A stretch of DNA of 64,000 nt from Chloroflexaceae bacterium (GTDB lineage: Bacteria; Chloroflexota; Chloroflexia; Chloroflexales; Chloroflexaceae), in contig JANWYD010000022.1 of the NCBI GenBank assembly GCA_025057155.1, forward strand, positions 1-64,000, in the 5' to 3' direction. Positions 25,115-36,087 of this stretch are shown one piece after another. Every line of letters starts with the position of its first letter. Within the stretch, counting starts at the first letter, position 1. The notes under the pieces were generated by a model. The model was not told where the DNA came from. It saw only the letters and a program-made list of their open reading frames with translations, and did no database searches. Both the position numbers and the translations under genes were made by a program.

Positions 25115-27478
25115 ATGATGTACCGCACGCTGACAGGGCCTCAGCAGGTTGACACACTGGCAGCGCCGCAGCAGTCCGGCGCTAATATGTTTATGCCGGT
25201 GCTGGCATTCAATCCGCTCACCCTCTCGCTCGGATGGATGGCGGCCTATCTGGATTACTTGCAGGATGCGTCGCAGCGCTCCGTGCTCTTCCTCGATGTG
25301 CTGCGACAGCGCGGCAACCAGTTCTTCGAGCACGCAGCCGCTGGCGCGCCGCCGGTGCTGAGGTTCGAGTATGAGTTGCTGATTGACGGCAAGGATCTGC
25401 CCCGACCCTGCAACTACATCCTCTACCGCATCATCCCTGAAGCCGGCCAGGAGATTGACCCCAAAAAACGCCCCTTTGTCATCGTTGATCCTCGCGCCGG
25501 CCACGGGCCTGGAGTTGGCGGCATGAAAGAAGACTCGCAGATCGGGGTGCTCCTGCGGGCCGGCCACCCGGTCTACTTCGTCAGCTTCCGTCCCGATCCT
25601 GTGCCCGGCCAGACCCTGGAAGATATTGGCATCGCCGAGGCGACCTTCCTGCGCGAGGTCCTCCGCCGCCATCCCGACGCGCCGAAGCCCTGTGTGACCG
25701 GCAACTGCCAGGCCGGTTGGGCCGTGACGATGCTCGCCGCCGTCGCGCCTGATCTTACCGGCCCGATCATTCTCAATGGCGCTCCGCTCGCCTACTGGTC
25801 CGGCGCGCGCGGTCAGAACCCGATGCGCTATAGCGGCGGCCTGTGGGGCGGCGCGTGGATCACCTCCTACCTCTGCGCCCTGGGCAATGATCGCTTTGAT
25901 GGCGCCTACCTGGTGCAGAACTTCGAGAACCTCAACCTGGCCAATACGTTCTGGACGAAACAGTATAACGTCTATGCCAACATTGACACCGAGCCGTCGC
26001 GCTATCTCCACTTCGAGAAGTGGTGGACCGGCTTCTTTAAGCTGACCACCGAAGAGATGGAGTTCATCGTCAACGATCTCTTCGTGGGCAACAAGCTCGC
26101 CACGAACCAGATCCAGCTCTCCGACGGCCGCCGGGTGAGCCTGAAGAACATCAAGGCCCCGATCGTGGTCTTCGCCTCCCGCGGCGATGACATTACGCCG
26201 CCGCAGCAGGCGTTGAACTGGATCCTCGATGTCTACGAGAACGATGAGGAGATTATCCGCGACGATCAGGTGATCGTCTATACCCTCCACGAAGACATCG
26301 GGCACCTGGGGATCTTCGTCTCGGGGCGCGTCGCCCGCCGGGAGACTACGGCCATCTTCGGCACCCTGGAGTTCATTGACCAGCTTAATCCAGGGCTCTA
26401 CGAGATGCTCATCGAACCCGCCGATGAAACGCCTTACGATTCCATCTCGGCGCTCCCGCAGTACAATATTCGCTTCGTCCAGCGCTCGCTGAACGACCTC
26501 AAGCGCATTGACGATGGGCGCGAGGAAGAGCGCTACTTCGACACCTTCGCCCAGGTCTCCGAGGTCACGACGAGCTGGTACAAAACCTTCGCGGACCCCT
26601 GGGTGCGCCTGGGTGTGACGGAGCAGTCGGCGGAAGCGCTGCGCCAATTGAACCCTGCCCGGCTCCAGCACTACTTCTTCTCCAATCGGAACCCCTGGAT
26701 GTGGCCCGTCGCGGCGATGGCCGAGGCGGCGCGCCGCAACCGTCGCCCTGTCGCTGCCGACAATCCCTTCGTGGCCCTTGAGCGCGAGGTGTCCCACGTC
26801 ATCGAGACCTGGCTACAGTCCGTGGGCAATATCCGCGATGCAGGGCTGGAACTCTGGTTCAAGGCCGTCTATGGTCCCATGGGGCTGGGTATGCTGTTCC
26901 CGCCGCGCGAACAGCGCAAGGTGCCGGTCGAGTCGGAGGCTGAACAGGCGTTCAAGGCCAGGGCCGAGCACCTGCGGGTGAACATCGCCGAAGGCGGCTT
27001 CCGGGCCGCCGCGGCGCGCCTTATCATCCTGCTCTCGCGAGCGGACAAAGACGTTGAACCACGTACTATCCATAATATCAACCGGCTCGTTGATCATCCC
27101 CGCTTCGCCGGTATGCAGTACGAGGAAGCGCGGGCGCTCTTCAAGGATCAGTTCCTGACGATCGCGCTGGACCGGCAGGGCGCCCTTGCTGCGCTACCCC
27201 GGCTCCTGCCCGGCCGCGAGGAGCGCGAAGAGGCCGCGGCCCTGGCATGCCAGGTGGTGCTGGCCGGCGACAAGCCCAACATGGCCGAAAAAGCCGTTCT
27301 GGATGAGATCGCCGCCACCCTGGGGCTGGAGGCGGATCACCTGATCTCGAGCATGGCTGGATCGCCAAATGGCGAGATCGGGGCCGAACTGGCCCGCCTC
27401 CGGGCCGAGAACGAACGCCTGCGCGCCGAACTGACCCGGCTCCGGGAAGGTGAGGGCCTGGCCGTTGGCAACGACTAA
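25115..27478 (+). CDS. DUF3141 protein: PhaC-like alpha/beta hydrolase with TerB-like C-terminus
   Basis: A 787-aa cytosolic protein. The central alpha/beta-hydrolase core (about residues 100-420) contains a lipase-like box with cysteine, TGNCQAGW (Cys198), as in polyhydroxyalkanoate synthases. It also has FASRGDDITPPQQALNW and the late His motif LHEDIGHLGIF, suggesting a Cys-Asp-His triad. Residues about 605-745 resemble a TerB domain (ARLIILLSRADKDVEPRTI). The end is a heptad coiled coil (LARLRAENERLRAELTRLRE). Family and cofactor are not biochemically defined. In many bacteria DUF3141 genes sit with fabI and acetate-kinase/phosphotransacetylase genes; here fabI is directly downstream, the others are absent. 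Two tandem ATGs (25115, 25118) are possible starts. Confidence 0.87.
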   Translation: MMYRTLTGPQQVDTLAAPQQSGANMFMPVLAFNPLTLSLGWMAAYLDYLQDASQRSVLFLDVLRQRGNQFFEHAAAGAPPVLRFEYELLIDGKDLPRPCNYILYRIIPEAGQEIDPKKRPFVIVDPRAGHGPGVGGMKEDSQIGVLLRAGHPVYFVSFRPDPVPGQTLEDIGIAEATFLREVLRRHPDAPKPCVTGNCQAGWAVTMLAAVAPDLTGPIILNGAPLAYWSGARGQNPMRYSGGLWGGAWITSYLCALGNDRFDGAYLVQNFENLNLANTFWTKQYNVYANIDTEPSRYLHFEKWWTGFFKLTTEEMEFIVNDLFVGNKLATNQIQLSDGRRVSLKNIKAPIVVFASRGDDITPPQQALNWILDVYENDEEIIRDDQVIVYTLHEDIGHLGIFVSGRVARRETTAIFGTLEFIDQLNPGLYEMLIEPADETPYDSISALPQYNIRFVQRSLNDLKRIDDGREEERYFDTFAQVSEVTTSWYKTFADPWVRLGVTEQSAEALRQLNPARLQHYFFSNRNPWMWPVAAMAEAARRNRRPVAADNPFVALEREVSHVIETWLQSVGNIRDAGLELWFKAVYGPMGLGMLFPPREQRKVPVESEAEQAFKARAEHLRVNIAEGGFRAAAARLIILLSRADKDVEPRTIHNINRLVDHPRFAGMQYEEARALFKDQFLTIALDRQGALAALPRLLPGREEREEAAALACQVVLAGDKPNMAEKAVLDEIAATLGLEADHLISSMAGSPNGEIGAELARLRAENERLRAELTRLREGEGLAVGND

Positions 27479-27488
27479 CTTGCCGGCC

Positions 27489-27527
27489 GGCCCGGTAGGG
27501 CAACCTTCAAGGTTGCCCTACCGGGCC
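27489..27527. repeat. Perfect 19-bp inverted repeat between the DUF3141 gene and fabI
   Basis: Left arm 27489-27507 and right arm 27509-27527 are perfectly complementary around a single central base. The core CAACCTTCAAGGTTG resembles the palindromes at 11263-11289 and 57894-57920. In RNA it would form a very stable hairpin just before the fabI start and could limit read-through. There is no U-run. Confidence 0.7.
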
Positions 27528-27570
27528 GAACCTGGCAGCCTGTCTCCTAGCAACCATGGAGTTCCCATCT

Positions 27571-28350
27571 ATGTACAGTGCAGCCGACCTGCGTCTGGAC
27601 GGCAAGAAGGGGCTGGTCCTCGGCATCGCCAATCAACAGTCGATTGCCTATGCCTGCGCCAAGGCCTTCCGCTTCCTCGGCGCCGAACTCGCTGTGACCT
27701 ACCTGAACGAAAAGGCCCGTCCCTTCGTCGAGCCGCTTGCGGCGGAGCTTGAAGCGCCGATCTTTCTCCCCTGCGATGTACGCATCGAGGGTCAGCTCGA
27801 AGCCGTATTTGGCGCCATCCGCGAACAGTGGGGCGAGCTCCACTTTGCTCTGCACTCCATCGCCTTTGCGCCCAGGGAAGACCTGCAGGGGCGACTGATC
27901 GAATCGTCGCGCGAGGGGTTCTCGGTGGCGATGGACATCTCCTGCCACTCCTTCATTCGCATGGCCCGTCTGGCGGAACCGCTGATGACCTCGGGCGGCA
28001 CGCTCTACGCGATGAGTTTCTACGGCGCGGAAAAGGTGGTCGAGAACTACAACCTGATGGGCCCGGTCAAGGCGGCTCTGGAGTCCGCGGTGCGCTACAT
28101 TGCCTACGAACTGGGACCTAAAGGCATCCGCACCCATATCATCTCTCCAGGCCCCATTCAGACCCGCGCCGCCTCAGGCATCGAGGACTTCGACGAGATC
28201 CTGGCCCGGGCCGCCGAACGCGCCCCGGCCCAGCGTCTGGTGACCACCGCCGACGTTGGCCTGTTCACGGCCATTCTCGCCACCAACGCCGCCCGTCTGA
28301 TCACCGGCGAGATTACCTACATTGATGGCGGCTACCACATTATGGGGTGA
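27571..28350 (+). CDS. fabI: Enoyl-[acyl-carrier-protein] reductase, FabI type
   Basis: NADH-dependent SDR enzyme for the last step of fatty-acid elongation (259 aa). It has LVLGIANQQSIAYACAKAF (cofactor loop) and VTYLNEKARPFVEPL. HSIAFAPREDL precedes the catalytic Tyr...Lys of YNLMGPVKAALE, where Tyr and Lys are seven residues apart as in FabI. It ends TGEITYIDGGYHIMG. ATG 27571 is chosen because GGAG lies about 9 nt upstream; ATG 27556 adds five residues. Linkage to a DUF3141 gene recurs in other bacteria, where such FabI copies are thought to be paralogues distinct from the housekeeping enzyme (inference here). Confidence 0.9.
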   Translation: MYSAADLRLDGKKGLVLGIANQQSIAYACAKAFRFLGAELAVTYLNEKARPFVEPLAAELEAPIFLPCDVRIEGQLEAVFGAIREQWGELHFALHSIAFAPREDLQGRLIESSREGFSVAMDISCHSFIRMARLAEPLMTSGGTLYAMSFYGAEKVVENYNLMGPVKAALESAVRYIAYELGPKGIRTHIISPGPIQTRAASGIEDFDEILARAAERAPAQRLVTTADVGLFTAILATNAARLITGEITYIDGGYHIMG

Positions 28351-28647
28351 AACAAGAAGAGGACCGGCGGGCTGCACCCCACGGCGCTTCTCCCACCAGC
28401 GGGGTCGTGGGGAAACCAGGTGAGGTTTCCCCACGCCCTCTCTCCGGACTGTTGCTCGTAGCCGAGGCTCGGAGAGGGGATGCCCCTCCCAGAGTCCGTT
28501 CCGGTGCGACGCAGCGAAGCCGCGTCGCACCGGAACGGAGATCTTGCGGGGGCCTGTGGCCCCGCGAACTCGCCGAGACGAAGGTTCATTGTCACGTTAG
28601 CCGAACGATTCTGATTTCCATATCAAAGTCAAGCGAAAGAAGGGGTT
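28351..28647. other. Intergenic region with two strong hairpins
   Basis: GTGGGGAAACC/GGTTTCCCCAC (28407-28434, 11-bp arms) belongs to a small family of GGGGAAACC palindromes in this window. A second inverted repeat at 28495-28539 has 18-bp perfect arms around AGCGAAGCC and is a plausible transcription end for fabI. No gene is seen. Confidence 0.55.
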
Positions 28648-29823
28648 ATGGCAGCATCATCGAATACGCCCCGACCTTCCAACGACGGCGGCACAAGCGT
28701 CAATCAGGATGAACCGGCCATCCAGCTCACCCAGAAGCAGATCGAGGAATTCAAGCAGGCCGACGTGCGCTCCGACCGGCGTCTGGCCCTGCTCGTCTTC
28801 TTCGCCACCCTGGCCGGCAACCTGCTGGCCGTGGTCGCCAGTCTGGCGGACGCGAGCGGGCTGATCGTGCCGATTGCCAACCTGGTCTCTCCGATGCCCT
28901 CGGTGACGATTGCCGGGAGCGCCACCATCCTGGGTGACGAGTTACGACTGGCCAGCGACTGGGTTGCGGCGTTTCAGGAGCTTAATCTGGAGACCTGGGA
29001 TCTTCCAATAGCCGGTGAGATTGAACGCAAAATCCGGTTTACGGTCAATCCGGTAGGCACCGTTCAGGGGATCGAACTGGCGACGAAAGGCGACGTTGAT
29101 CTGCTTGCCGCCTCCGAACCGCTACCCGACGAACAGATCGGCAGGCTTGCCGCCTCCGGCGTGAACATCGCATGCGCCGCGCCTATCGGCTACGACGTGA
29201 TCGTCTTCGTGACGGACATCACCAATCGCCTGGAACGGCCGATTAACCTCCAGGAACTCTCCGGCATCCTCAACAACAACATCCGCAGCTGGTCAGAAGT
29301 GCGCGGTCAGCCAGAGCCGGTCCGGATCTTCGCCCGTGAAGGCAGCGGAACGACCGAACTGGTGTTGCGGAAGTTCCTTGGGCGCAGCGACATGCCCTCG
29401 CACATGATCAATTGCACCTCCCAGGCTGATTGCCTCAACCTGACCCTGAGCACCCGCGGCTCACTCTACTGGGTGAGTCTCTCCTGGCTGCGCCTGCAAC
29501 CCGAGAACTATCTGGTTCCGGTGTTGATCGAGAATGCTGAAGGACGGGTGACCGATCCACTCAGCCCGCAGTTCGATCCGTGGAACTATCCAGCCGAGCT
29601 GATCCGTCCGCTGTACATGTACGTTCTCCAGAGCCCGCGTTCGGATCCGCGCTCGATTGAGGTGAGCAAGCAGTTCTTGAGTTATATCCGTGGCGTCCAG
29701 GGGCAGCAGATCCTCGAGACCCACTTCTTCACCACGCACTTCCAACCCCCACCCGGTGTGGAACTGGAATTGCCGCCCGGCTTTGGCACGTCGCCAGGCG
29801 GATTGCCGATCATTTGCCGGTAG
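28648..29823 (+). CDS. PstS-like substrate-binding domain protein, membrane-anchored
   Basis: A 391-aa protein with a charged N-terminus and one membrane segment (about residues 45-72, LLVFFATLAGNLLAVVASLAD). It is followed by an external periplasmic-binding fold of the phosphate-binding (PBP-like-2) class. Recognisable parts are VTIAGSATI (the usual SGSxT-like ligand loop), LAASEPLPDEQI, PINLQELSGILNNNIRSWSEV and FAREGSGTTELVLRKFLG. It is tethered by a transmembrane helix rather than a lipobox. No pst permease or ATPase genes are near, so phosphate transport is not established; it may be a stand-alone binding or sensor protein. AAGAAGGGG precedes the ATG. Confidence 0.8.
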   Translation: MAASSNTPRPSNDGGTSVNQDEPAIQLTQKQIEEFKQADVRSDRRLALLVFFATLAGNLLAVVASLADASGLIVPIANLVSPMPSVTIAGSATILGDELRLASDWVAAFQELNLETWDLPIAGEIERKIRFTVNPVGTVQGIELATKGDVDLLAASEPLPDEQIGRLAASGVNIACAAPIGYDVIVFVTDITNRLERPINLQELSGILNNNIRSWSEVRGQPEPVRIFAREGSGTTELVLRKFLGRSDMPSHMINCTSQADCLNLTLSTRGSLYWVSLSWLRLQPENYLVPVLIENAEGRVTDPLSPQFDPWNYPAELIRPLYMYVLQSPRSDPRSIEVSKQFLSYIRGVQGQQILETHFFTTHFQPPPGVELELPPGFGTSPGGLPIICR

Positions 29824-29895
29824 GCGCTCTCTGAGGAAGAAGCAAGGCGATAACTTCCCAGATCCGCAGCCCAACATCGGCAATCCGCGATCGCC

Positions 29896-31137
29896 CTATC
29901 CTGGCCACGGCCCGACGCCGTCGCGCTCGCAGCGGTAGCCGTGGCGTTGCAGGCGCTCCAGCACGGCCTGGGCGTGCTCTTCGTCGCGCACCTCCAGCAC
30001 CAGTTCCACCCCGGCCATGGTGATCGGCACGCGCCACATGGCCCGGCGGTGGAACAGGTCGAGCACGCTGGCGCCGGTCTCGGCTACCAGATTGATCAGG
30101 CGCGCCAGGCCGCCGGGCCGGTCCTCGACGCTGGTGCGCAGCAGCAGGTAGCGTCCCTGGCGCACCATGGCCGTTTCCAGCACCCGGGCCAGCAGTTCGT
30201 CGTCAATGTTGCCTCCGCAGAGCAGCACCGCCGCCACCGAGCCAGGTTCGAGGCGCGTCTTGCCGGCGAGCAGGGCGGCCACACCCGCCGCGCCTGCGCC
30301 CTCGACTACCAGACGGCTGTTCTGCACCACGTGGGCGATGGCCAGCACGATGTCCTCATCGTCCACCACCACCACCTCGTCCACAAGCGCCTGGATGAGC
30401 GGCAGGGTCAGGCGGCCCGGCGCCTTGACCGCAATGCCGTCGGCGATGGTGCGAGCGGCTTCGACGGCGACGGGACGACCGGCGGCAAGGGAGGCAGGCA
30501 CGGGGGCGCAACCGGCGGCCTGCACGCCCACGATGCGCGTGTCAGGCCGCAGCGCCTTCAGCGCCAGCGCGACTCCGCCGATCAGGCCGCCGCCGCCGAT
30601 TGGCACGACCAGGGTGGTCAGGTTGGGCAGGGCCTCGGCAAGCTCCAGGCCAATCGTGCCCTGACCGGCAATGACGTAGGGATTATCGAAGGCGTGGATG
30701 TAGGTGTAGCCGTGGCGGGCCTGCAACTCGCCGGCGTAGGCCGCGGCGGCGTCGAAACTGTCGCCATGGAGTATCACCTCGGCCCCGAAGCGGCGCGTGG
30801 CGACGATCTTCTTCAGCGGCGCCCGTTCGGGCATCACAATCACCGCGCGCACCCCGTGAAGCTGCGCGGCGAGGGCCACACCCTGGGCATGGTTGCCCGC
30901 CGAGGGAGCGATCACGCCCCTGGCCTTCTCTTCGGCGCTCAGGCGGGCGATGGTGTTGAAGGCCCCGCGCACTTTGAACGACCCGCTGTACTGCGTGTTC
31001 TCGGCCTTGTAGAATACCTGCGCGCCCAGTTCGCTCGACAGTTGCGCCGCGGGCAGAACCGGCGTGTTGATCACCACGTCGCGGATCGTCTGTCGCGCCT
31101 GCTGGATGTCGGCCAGGGTGATGGGGAAATCGGTCAC
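29896..31137 (-). CDS. ilvA: Threonine ammonia-lyase with ACT domain
   Basis: PLP enzyme deaminating threonine to 2-oxobutyrate, for isoleucine synthesis or threonine use (413 aa). The PLP-lysine motif is GSFKVRGAF (Lys55), with PSAGNHAQGVA, IGGGGLIGG and the C-terminal LLCGGNID of fold-type II. The last ~85 residues (about 325-400, RTSVEDRPGGLARLINLVAETG) form a single ACT-like regulatory domain, so it is the short allosteric form. The ATG at 31137 starts MTDFPITLADIQQA, normal for the family. It stands alone here; other ilv genes are not seen. Confidence 0.94.
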   Translation of the reverse strand: MTDFPITLADIQQARQTIRDVVINTPVLPAAQLSSELGAQVFYKAENTQYSGSFKVRGAFNTIARLSAEEKARGVIAPSAGNHAQGVALAAQLHGVRAVIVMPERAPLKKIVATRRFGAEVILHGDSFDAAAAYAGELQARHGYTYIHAFDNPYVIAGQGTIGLELAEALPNLTTLVVPIGGGGLIGGVALALKALRPDTRIVGVQAAGCAPVPASLAAGRPVAVEAARTIADGIAVKAPGRLTLPLIQALVDEVVVVDDEDIVLAIAHVVQNSRLVVEGAGAAGVAALLAGKTRLEPGSVAAVLLCGGNIDDELLARVLETAMVRQGRYLLLRTSVEDRPGGLARLINLVAETGASVLDLFHRRAMWRVPITMAGVELVLEVRDEEHAQAVLERLQRHGYRCERDGVGPWPG

Positions 31138-31418
31138 AGCGCCGCTCCTGTTAGCCGGGAAGGTCGGAAGGTCCTCCTTGGCCCTCCCGGATCAGGCCAG
31201 GGCGTGAGGAAAGCCGGTTGCTCGACACCTCTGCGACCAGCGTCGGGGCCGCTGGCGCCTTCCCGGTGAACAGGAGATTGGGAAAACCGGGTTTCCCCAC
31301 CCACCTTCGACCGCGTATGGGTGCGTTACAGAACCGGGATAAGTTGTGGGGAGTTGCGCCCTTCCGGACCCTCCTGATCGTCGCGTATGTTCACATGCGA
31401 AGAGGGCCTCATAGGGGA

Positions 31419-31646
31419 TCAGTCATCCCCATTGTTGGCACCTTCGAGTTGCTCCTGGAGATTGGCCGAGCGCGAGGCCAGCAACTGGAAGCGCCGAGCG
31501 GTCTCCTTATCACCGGCGGTCTGCGCGGCTTCCATCAACACCACCAGCGCCAGTTGCACCCGGCGCAGGCCCTCCCTGTCGCCAGCGAGGTGTCGTTCGG
31601 CAATCGCATGCTCGCAATAACCTATCAGTTGTTCAATCGTCAGCAT
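31419..31646 (-). CDS. Small hypothetical helical protein
   Basis: I do not recognise this 75-aa product. It looks all-helical and charged (MLTIEQLIGYCEHAIAERHL, then LRRVQLALVVLMEAAQTAGDKETARRFQLLASR), possibly a two-helix repeat of TPR-like character. AGGAGG lies 6 nt before the ATG at 31646, which strongly supports translation despite the short length. It is isolated, divergent from the MazG-type gene at 31888. Confidence 0.65.
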   Translation of the reverse strand: MLTIEQLIGYCEHAIAERHLAGDREGLRRVQLALVVLMEAAQTAGDKETARRFQLLASRSANLQEQLEGANNGDD

Positions 31647-31887
31647 ACATCCTCCTCCGCGTGGCGCCGCGGTGCAGCGTTGCCTCCTGGCTCGGGTATT
31701 GTAGCACGGGAGAACGGAAGACGGATGCTAGCGCTTCTGCCCGCCCTCCGCCGGTCAGAGGGATGGAGAAAGGGGGTTTCCCCCTTCCCCCTCCAACTGC
31801 AAATAGTCACGGGAGACGCCAACCCGCAGGGCCGCGCCCTTCCCGACCCTCTCGCGTGGCGCCCGGAGTCGCCCCAGGAGTGAAACC

Positions 31888-32187
31888 ATGGACATCAAAG
31901 AACTCACCGACCGCATCAACCAGTTCGTCGCCGACAAAGGCTGGTACGCCCCCGACTCAATCTTTCCGCAGACCCCGCGAAACATCGCCATCTCGGTCGC
32001 CGTTGAAGCCGCCGAGTTGCTCGAGCATTTCCAGTTCAGCGAAACGCCAAAGGACCCCGATGAACTGGCCGGGGAACTCGCCGACGTCGCCAACTACCTC
32101 TTTCAACTCGCCTACCTGTTGAACATTGACCTCGAACAGGCCATTCTCGACAAGCTCCAGCGCAACTATGGCCGCACCTGGGAGTAA
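31888..32187 (+). CDS. MazG-like nucleotide pyrophosphohydrolase
   Basis: A 99-aa all-alpha NTP pyrophosphatase of the MazG/RS21-C6 type, thought to clean abnormal nucleotides. Metal ligands are visible in VEAAELLEHFQ (ExxE) and DELAGELADVANYLFQLA (ExxD), near residues 37-72. It is the short single-domain form. AGGAG precedes the ATG. No partner gene is adjacent. Confidence 0.88.
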   Translation: MDIKELTDRINQFVADKGWYAPDSIFPQTPRNIAISVAVEAAELLEHFQFSETPKDPDELAGELADVANYLFQLAYLLNIDLEQAILDKLQRNYGRTWE

Positions 32188-32613
32188 CGGCAATGGACGG
32201 GAGGGGCCGTAAGCGAGCCGGGGTTCCTCCGCAAACAACGCACGTGTTCTGGCGAGCCTGCCAGACTGCGGCTCGCCAGCGAAGATTTTCGCATCCTGAA
32301 AATCTTCGCCGCAACGTGAAATTTGTAACTACGATGTAACTCTGCATCGGCTATAATAGACAGAGAGACTTGTGCATTCCGTTACAGTCACCCATTTCGC
32401 GATTCGAGGCAGGCAGTGTGGCGGCAGCGGTCAGGGGCGACCTTCAGGAGCGTACCCGGCTTCCGTTGAGGAGCGGCGGGTCTATGCGCCATGCAACCGG
32501 GTCGGGGTTTGCCGTGCCCTGACGCGCCGCTTGAACGAGCAGCCGGCCCGCGCGCCGGGCCCGCGCAGGTCTCGCCATTCGATGCATCGTCGTTGAAGAA
32601 AGGAACAGCGACC
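32188..32613. other. Long aceA leader region with two hairpins
   Basis: CTGGCGAGCC/GGCTCGCCAG (32249-32279) and GCGAAGATTTT/AAAATCTTCGC (32279-32309) form back-to-back stems, likely ending transcription of the MazG-type gene. The promoter with direct repeats follows. From about 32365 a ~250-nt leader runs to aceA with no supported gene. Confidence 0.6.
32324..32357 (+). promoter_or_regulatory. aceA promoter with 11-bp-phased TGTAACT repeats
   Basis: TGTAACT occurs at 32324-32330 and 32335-32341 (4-bp spacer), followed after exactly 10 bp by TATAAT (32352-32357). This is the layout of PhoB/OmpR-type activator boxes that replace the -35 region. The identity of the regulator is unknown. Confidence 0.55.
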
Positions 32614-33888
32614 ATGACTGCTGAACAGGAGATCGCAAAGATTGCCGCGAGCTGGAGCACTCCCCGCTTCCAGGGCATTACACGGCCTTACACCGCAGAA
32701 GATGTCTATCGCCTGCGCGGCTCGATCCAGATCGAGTATACGCTGGCCCGAATGGGCGCCGAACGCCTCTGGCATCTGCTGCACACCGAGCCGTATGTGA
32801 ACGCCCTGGGCGCCCTGACCGGCAACCAGGCGATGCAGCAGGTCAGGGCGGGGCTGAAGGCCATCTACCTCAGCGGGTGGCAGGTTGCCGCTGATGCCAA
32901 CCTGGCAGGGCAGATGTATCCTGACCAGAGCCTCTATCCCGCCAACAGCGTGCCCCACGTGGTCAAGCGCATCAACCAGGCCCTGCAGCGCGCCGACCAG
33001 ATCCAGCACGCCGAGGGCAAGAGCGATATTTACTGGTTCGCGCCGATTGTCGCCGATGGCGAAGCCGGCTTCGGCGGGCCGTTGAACGTCTTTGAGTTGA
33101 CCAAGGCATTGATTGAAGCCGGCGCCGCCGGGGTGCATTTTGAGGATCAACTGGCTTCCGAGAAGAAATGCGGTCACCTGGGCGGCAAGGTGCTCCTGCC
33201 CACCCAGCAGGCCATTCGCAACCTGGTTGCCGCGCGTCTGGCCGCCGATGTGATGGGGGTGCCCACGCTGATCATCGCCCGCACCGATGCCAACGCCGCC
33301 AATCTCCTCACCAGCGACATTGATGAGCGCGACCAGCCCTTCCTCACCGGCAAGCGCTCTCCCGAGGGCTTCTTCTACGTGAAGCCTGGCCTCGACCAGG
33401 CTATCGCCCGCGGGCTGGCCTATGCCGAGTATGCCGACATGCTCTGGTGCGAGACCTCCGAGCCGAGTCTGGAGGAGGCCCGCCGCTTCGCCGAGGCGAT
33501 CCACGCGAAGTACCCCGGCAAGCTCCTGGCCTATAACTGCTCCCCCTCGTTCAACTGGAAGAAGAAGCTCAGCGACGCCGATATCGCTCGCTTTCAGGTT
33601 GAACTCGGCAAGATGGGCTACAAGTTCCAGTTTGTAACCCTGGCTGGCTTCCATAGCCTTAACTACAGCATGTTCCAGCTTGCCCGCGGCTACCGCGACC
33701 GCGGCATGTCTGCCTACGCTGAATTGCAGGAGGCCGAGTTCGGCGCCGAGAAGGACGGCTACACCGCAACCCGTCACCAGCGCGAGGTCGGCACCGGCTA
33801 CTTCGATGAGGTAAGCCTGGTAATCTCCGGCGGCGTCAGTTCGACCACTGCTCTGGCCGGCTCGACCGAGGCCGAGCAGTTTCATTAG
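32614..33888 (+). CDS. aceA: Isocitrate lyase
   Basis: Cleaves isocitrate to glyoxylate and succinate, first enzyme of the glyoxylate bypass (424 aa). The catalytic loop is KKCGHLGGK (Cys186). [32 protein letters not shown] and YNCSPSFNW are all in the expected order. AAGAAAGGA lies upstream of ATG 32614. Malate synthase follows on the same strand after 228 bp containing two hairpins, so the two may be one unit with partial termination. The upstream promoter has activator-type repeats. Confidence 0.97.
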   Translation: MTAEQEIAKIAASWSTPRFQGITRPYTAEDVYRLRGSIQIEYTLARMGAERLWHLLHTEPYVNALGALTGNQAMQQVRAGLKAIYLSGWQVAADANLAGQMYPDQSLYPANSVPHVVKRINQALQRADQIQHAEGKSDIYWFAPIVADGEAGFGGPLNVFELTKALIEAGAAGVHFEDQLASEKKCGHLGGKVLLPTQQAIRNLVAARLAADVMGVPTLIIARTDANAANLLTSDIDERDQPFLTGKRSPEGFFYVKPGLDQAIARGLAYAEYADMLWCETSEPSLEEARRFAEAIHAKYPGKLLAYNCSPSFNWKKKLSDADIARFQVELGKMGYKFQFVTLAGFHSLNYSMFQLARGYRDRGMSAYAELQEAEFGAEKDGYTATRHQREVGTGYFDEVSLVISGGVSSTTALAGSTEAEQFH

Positions 33889-33929
33889 ATGATGGTTTAA
33901 CGTGGCCGTCCTGGAGTGGCGCCGCCTCC

Positions 33930-34005
33930 GCGCACCCCCCGTTCCGCCCGCGGGGGGTGCGCGCCCTGACGTCTGGGAGCTTCTGGGAGGGCTGCACCCT
34001 CCCAG
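33930..34005. terminator. Two hairpins between aceA and aceB
   Basis: GCGCACCCCCCG/CGGGGGGTGCGC (33930-33962, 12-bp arms) and CTGGGAGGG/CCCTCCCAG (33983-34005). Neither has a U-run. They could lower aceB expression relative to aceA or protect mRNA ends. Confidence 0.5.
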
Positions 34006-34116
34006 GACCACTCTCAGGTGAATGAACTCCTGCACGAGAGCCTGGCAGCGCATCCCTCCGAGTTGCGCGGAAGGCCCGCCCGGACGACTGCTATGCAACC
34101 AGGAAAGAGGTGATCA

Positions 34117-35715
<1,599 letters not shown>

Positions 35716-35725
35716 ACACAGGCGG

Positions 35726-35815
35726 TGGTCCTCACCCTCCCCCGCCGCGTTACGCTCGGCGCCCCCTCCCTCTCCACCGAGTGGAGAGGGAGGGGTGGGG
35801 TGAGGGTGAGGACCA
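35726..35815. repeat. Nested inverted repeat after aceB
   Basis: Outer 14-bp arms (35726-35739 and 35802-35815, TGGTCCTCACCCTC type) enclose inner 15-bp perfect arms CCCCTCCCTCTCCAC / GTGGAGAGGGAGGGG (35763-35795) with a CGA loop. It begins 11 bp after the aceB stop and is a likely transcription boundary. Confidence 0.6.
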
Positions 35816-36087
35816 TCCAGCCGCGCCCTCCCAGATTGCGCCCATCGGCACAGGAGTAAATGCACAATGCATGCACAGCGACAGGCGCCTCCCAGGACGT
35901 AGCACTCTCGGTTGAAAAATGCTAAAATTAAGACGTTACTGCACCTGAACAGGCGGATCGCGTATAGCTGCGAGCGGGCGCCGGTCAGGGCAGCACTACC
36001 CTGTCGTTGCGGTGAGAACGGCGATGCTGCCTCTCCAGACAGTCCTGCGGTGTCGCTGCCTCACCCCAAGCTCATGCGAGGTGGATT
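35816..36087. other. Intergenic, aceB to SDR gene
   Basis: An extended -10-like TGCTAAAAT lies at 35920-35928, about 160 bp before the next gene. No convincing -35 and no gene were seen. Confidence 0.4.
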
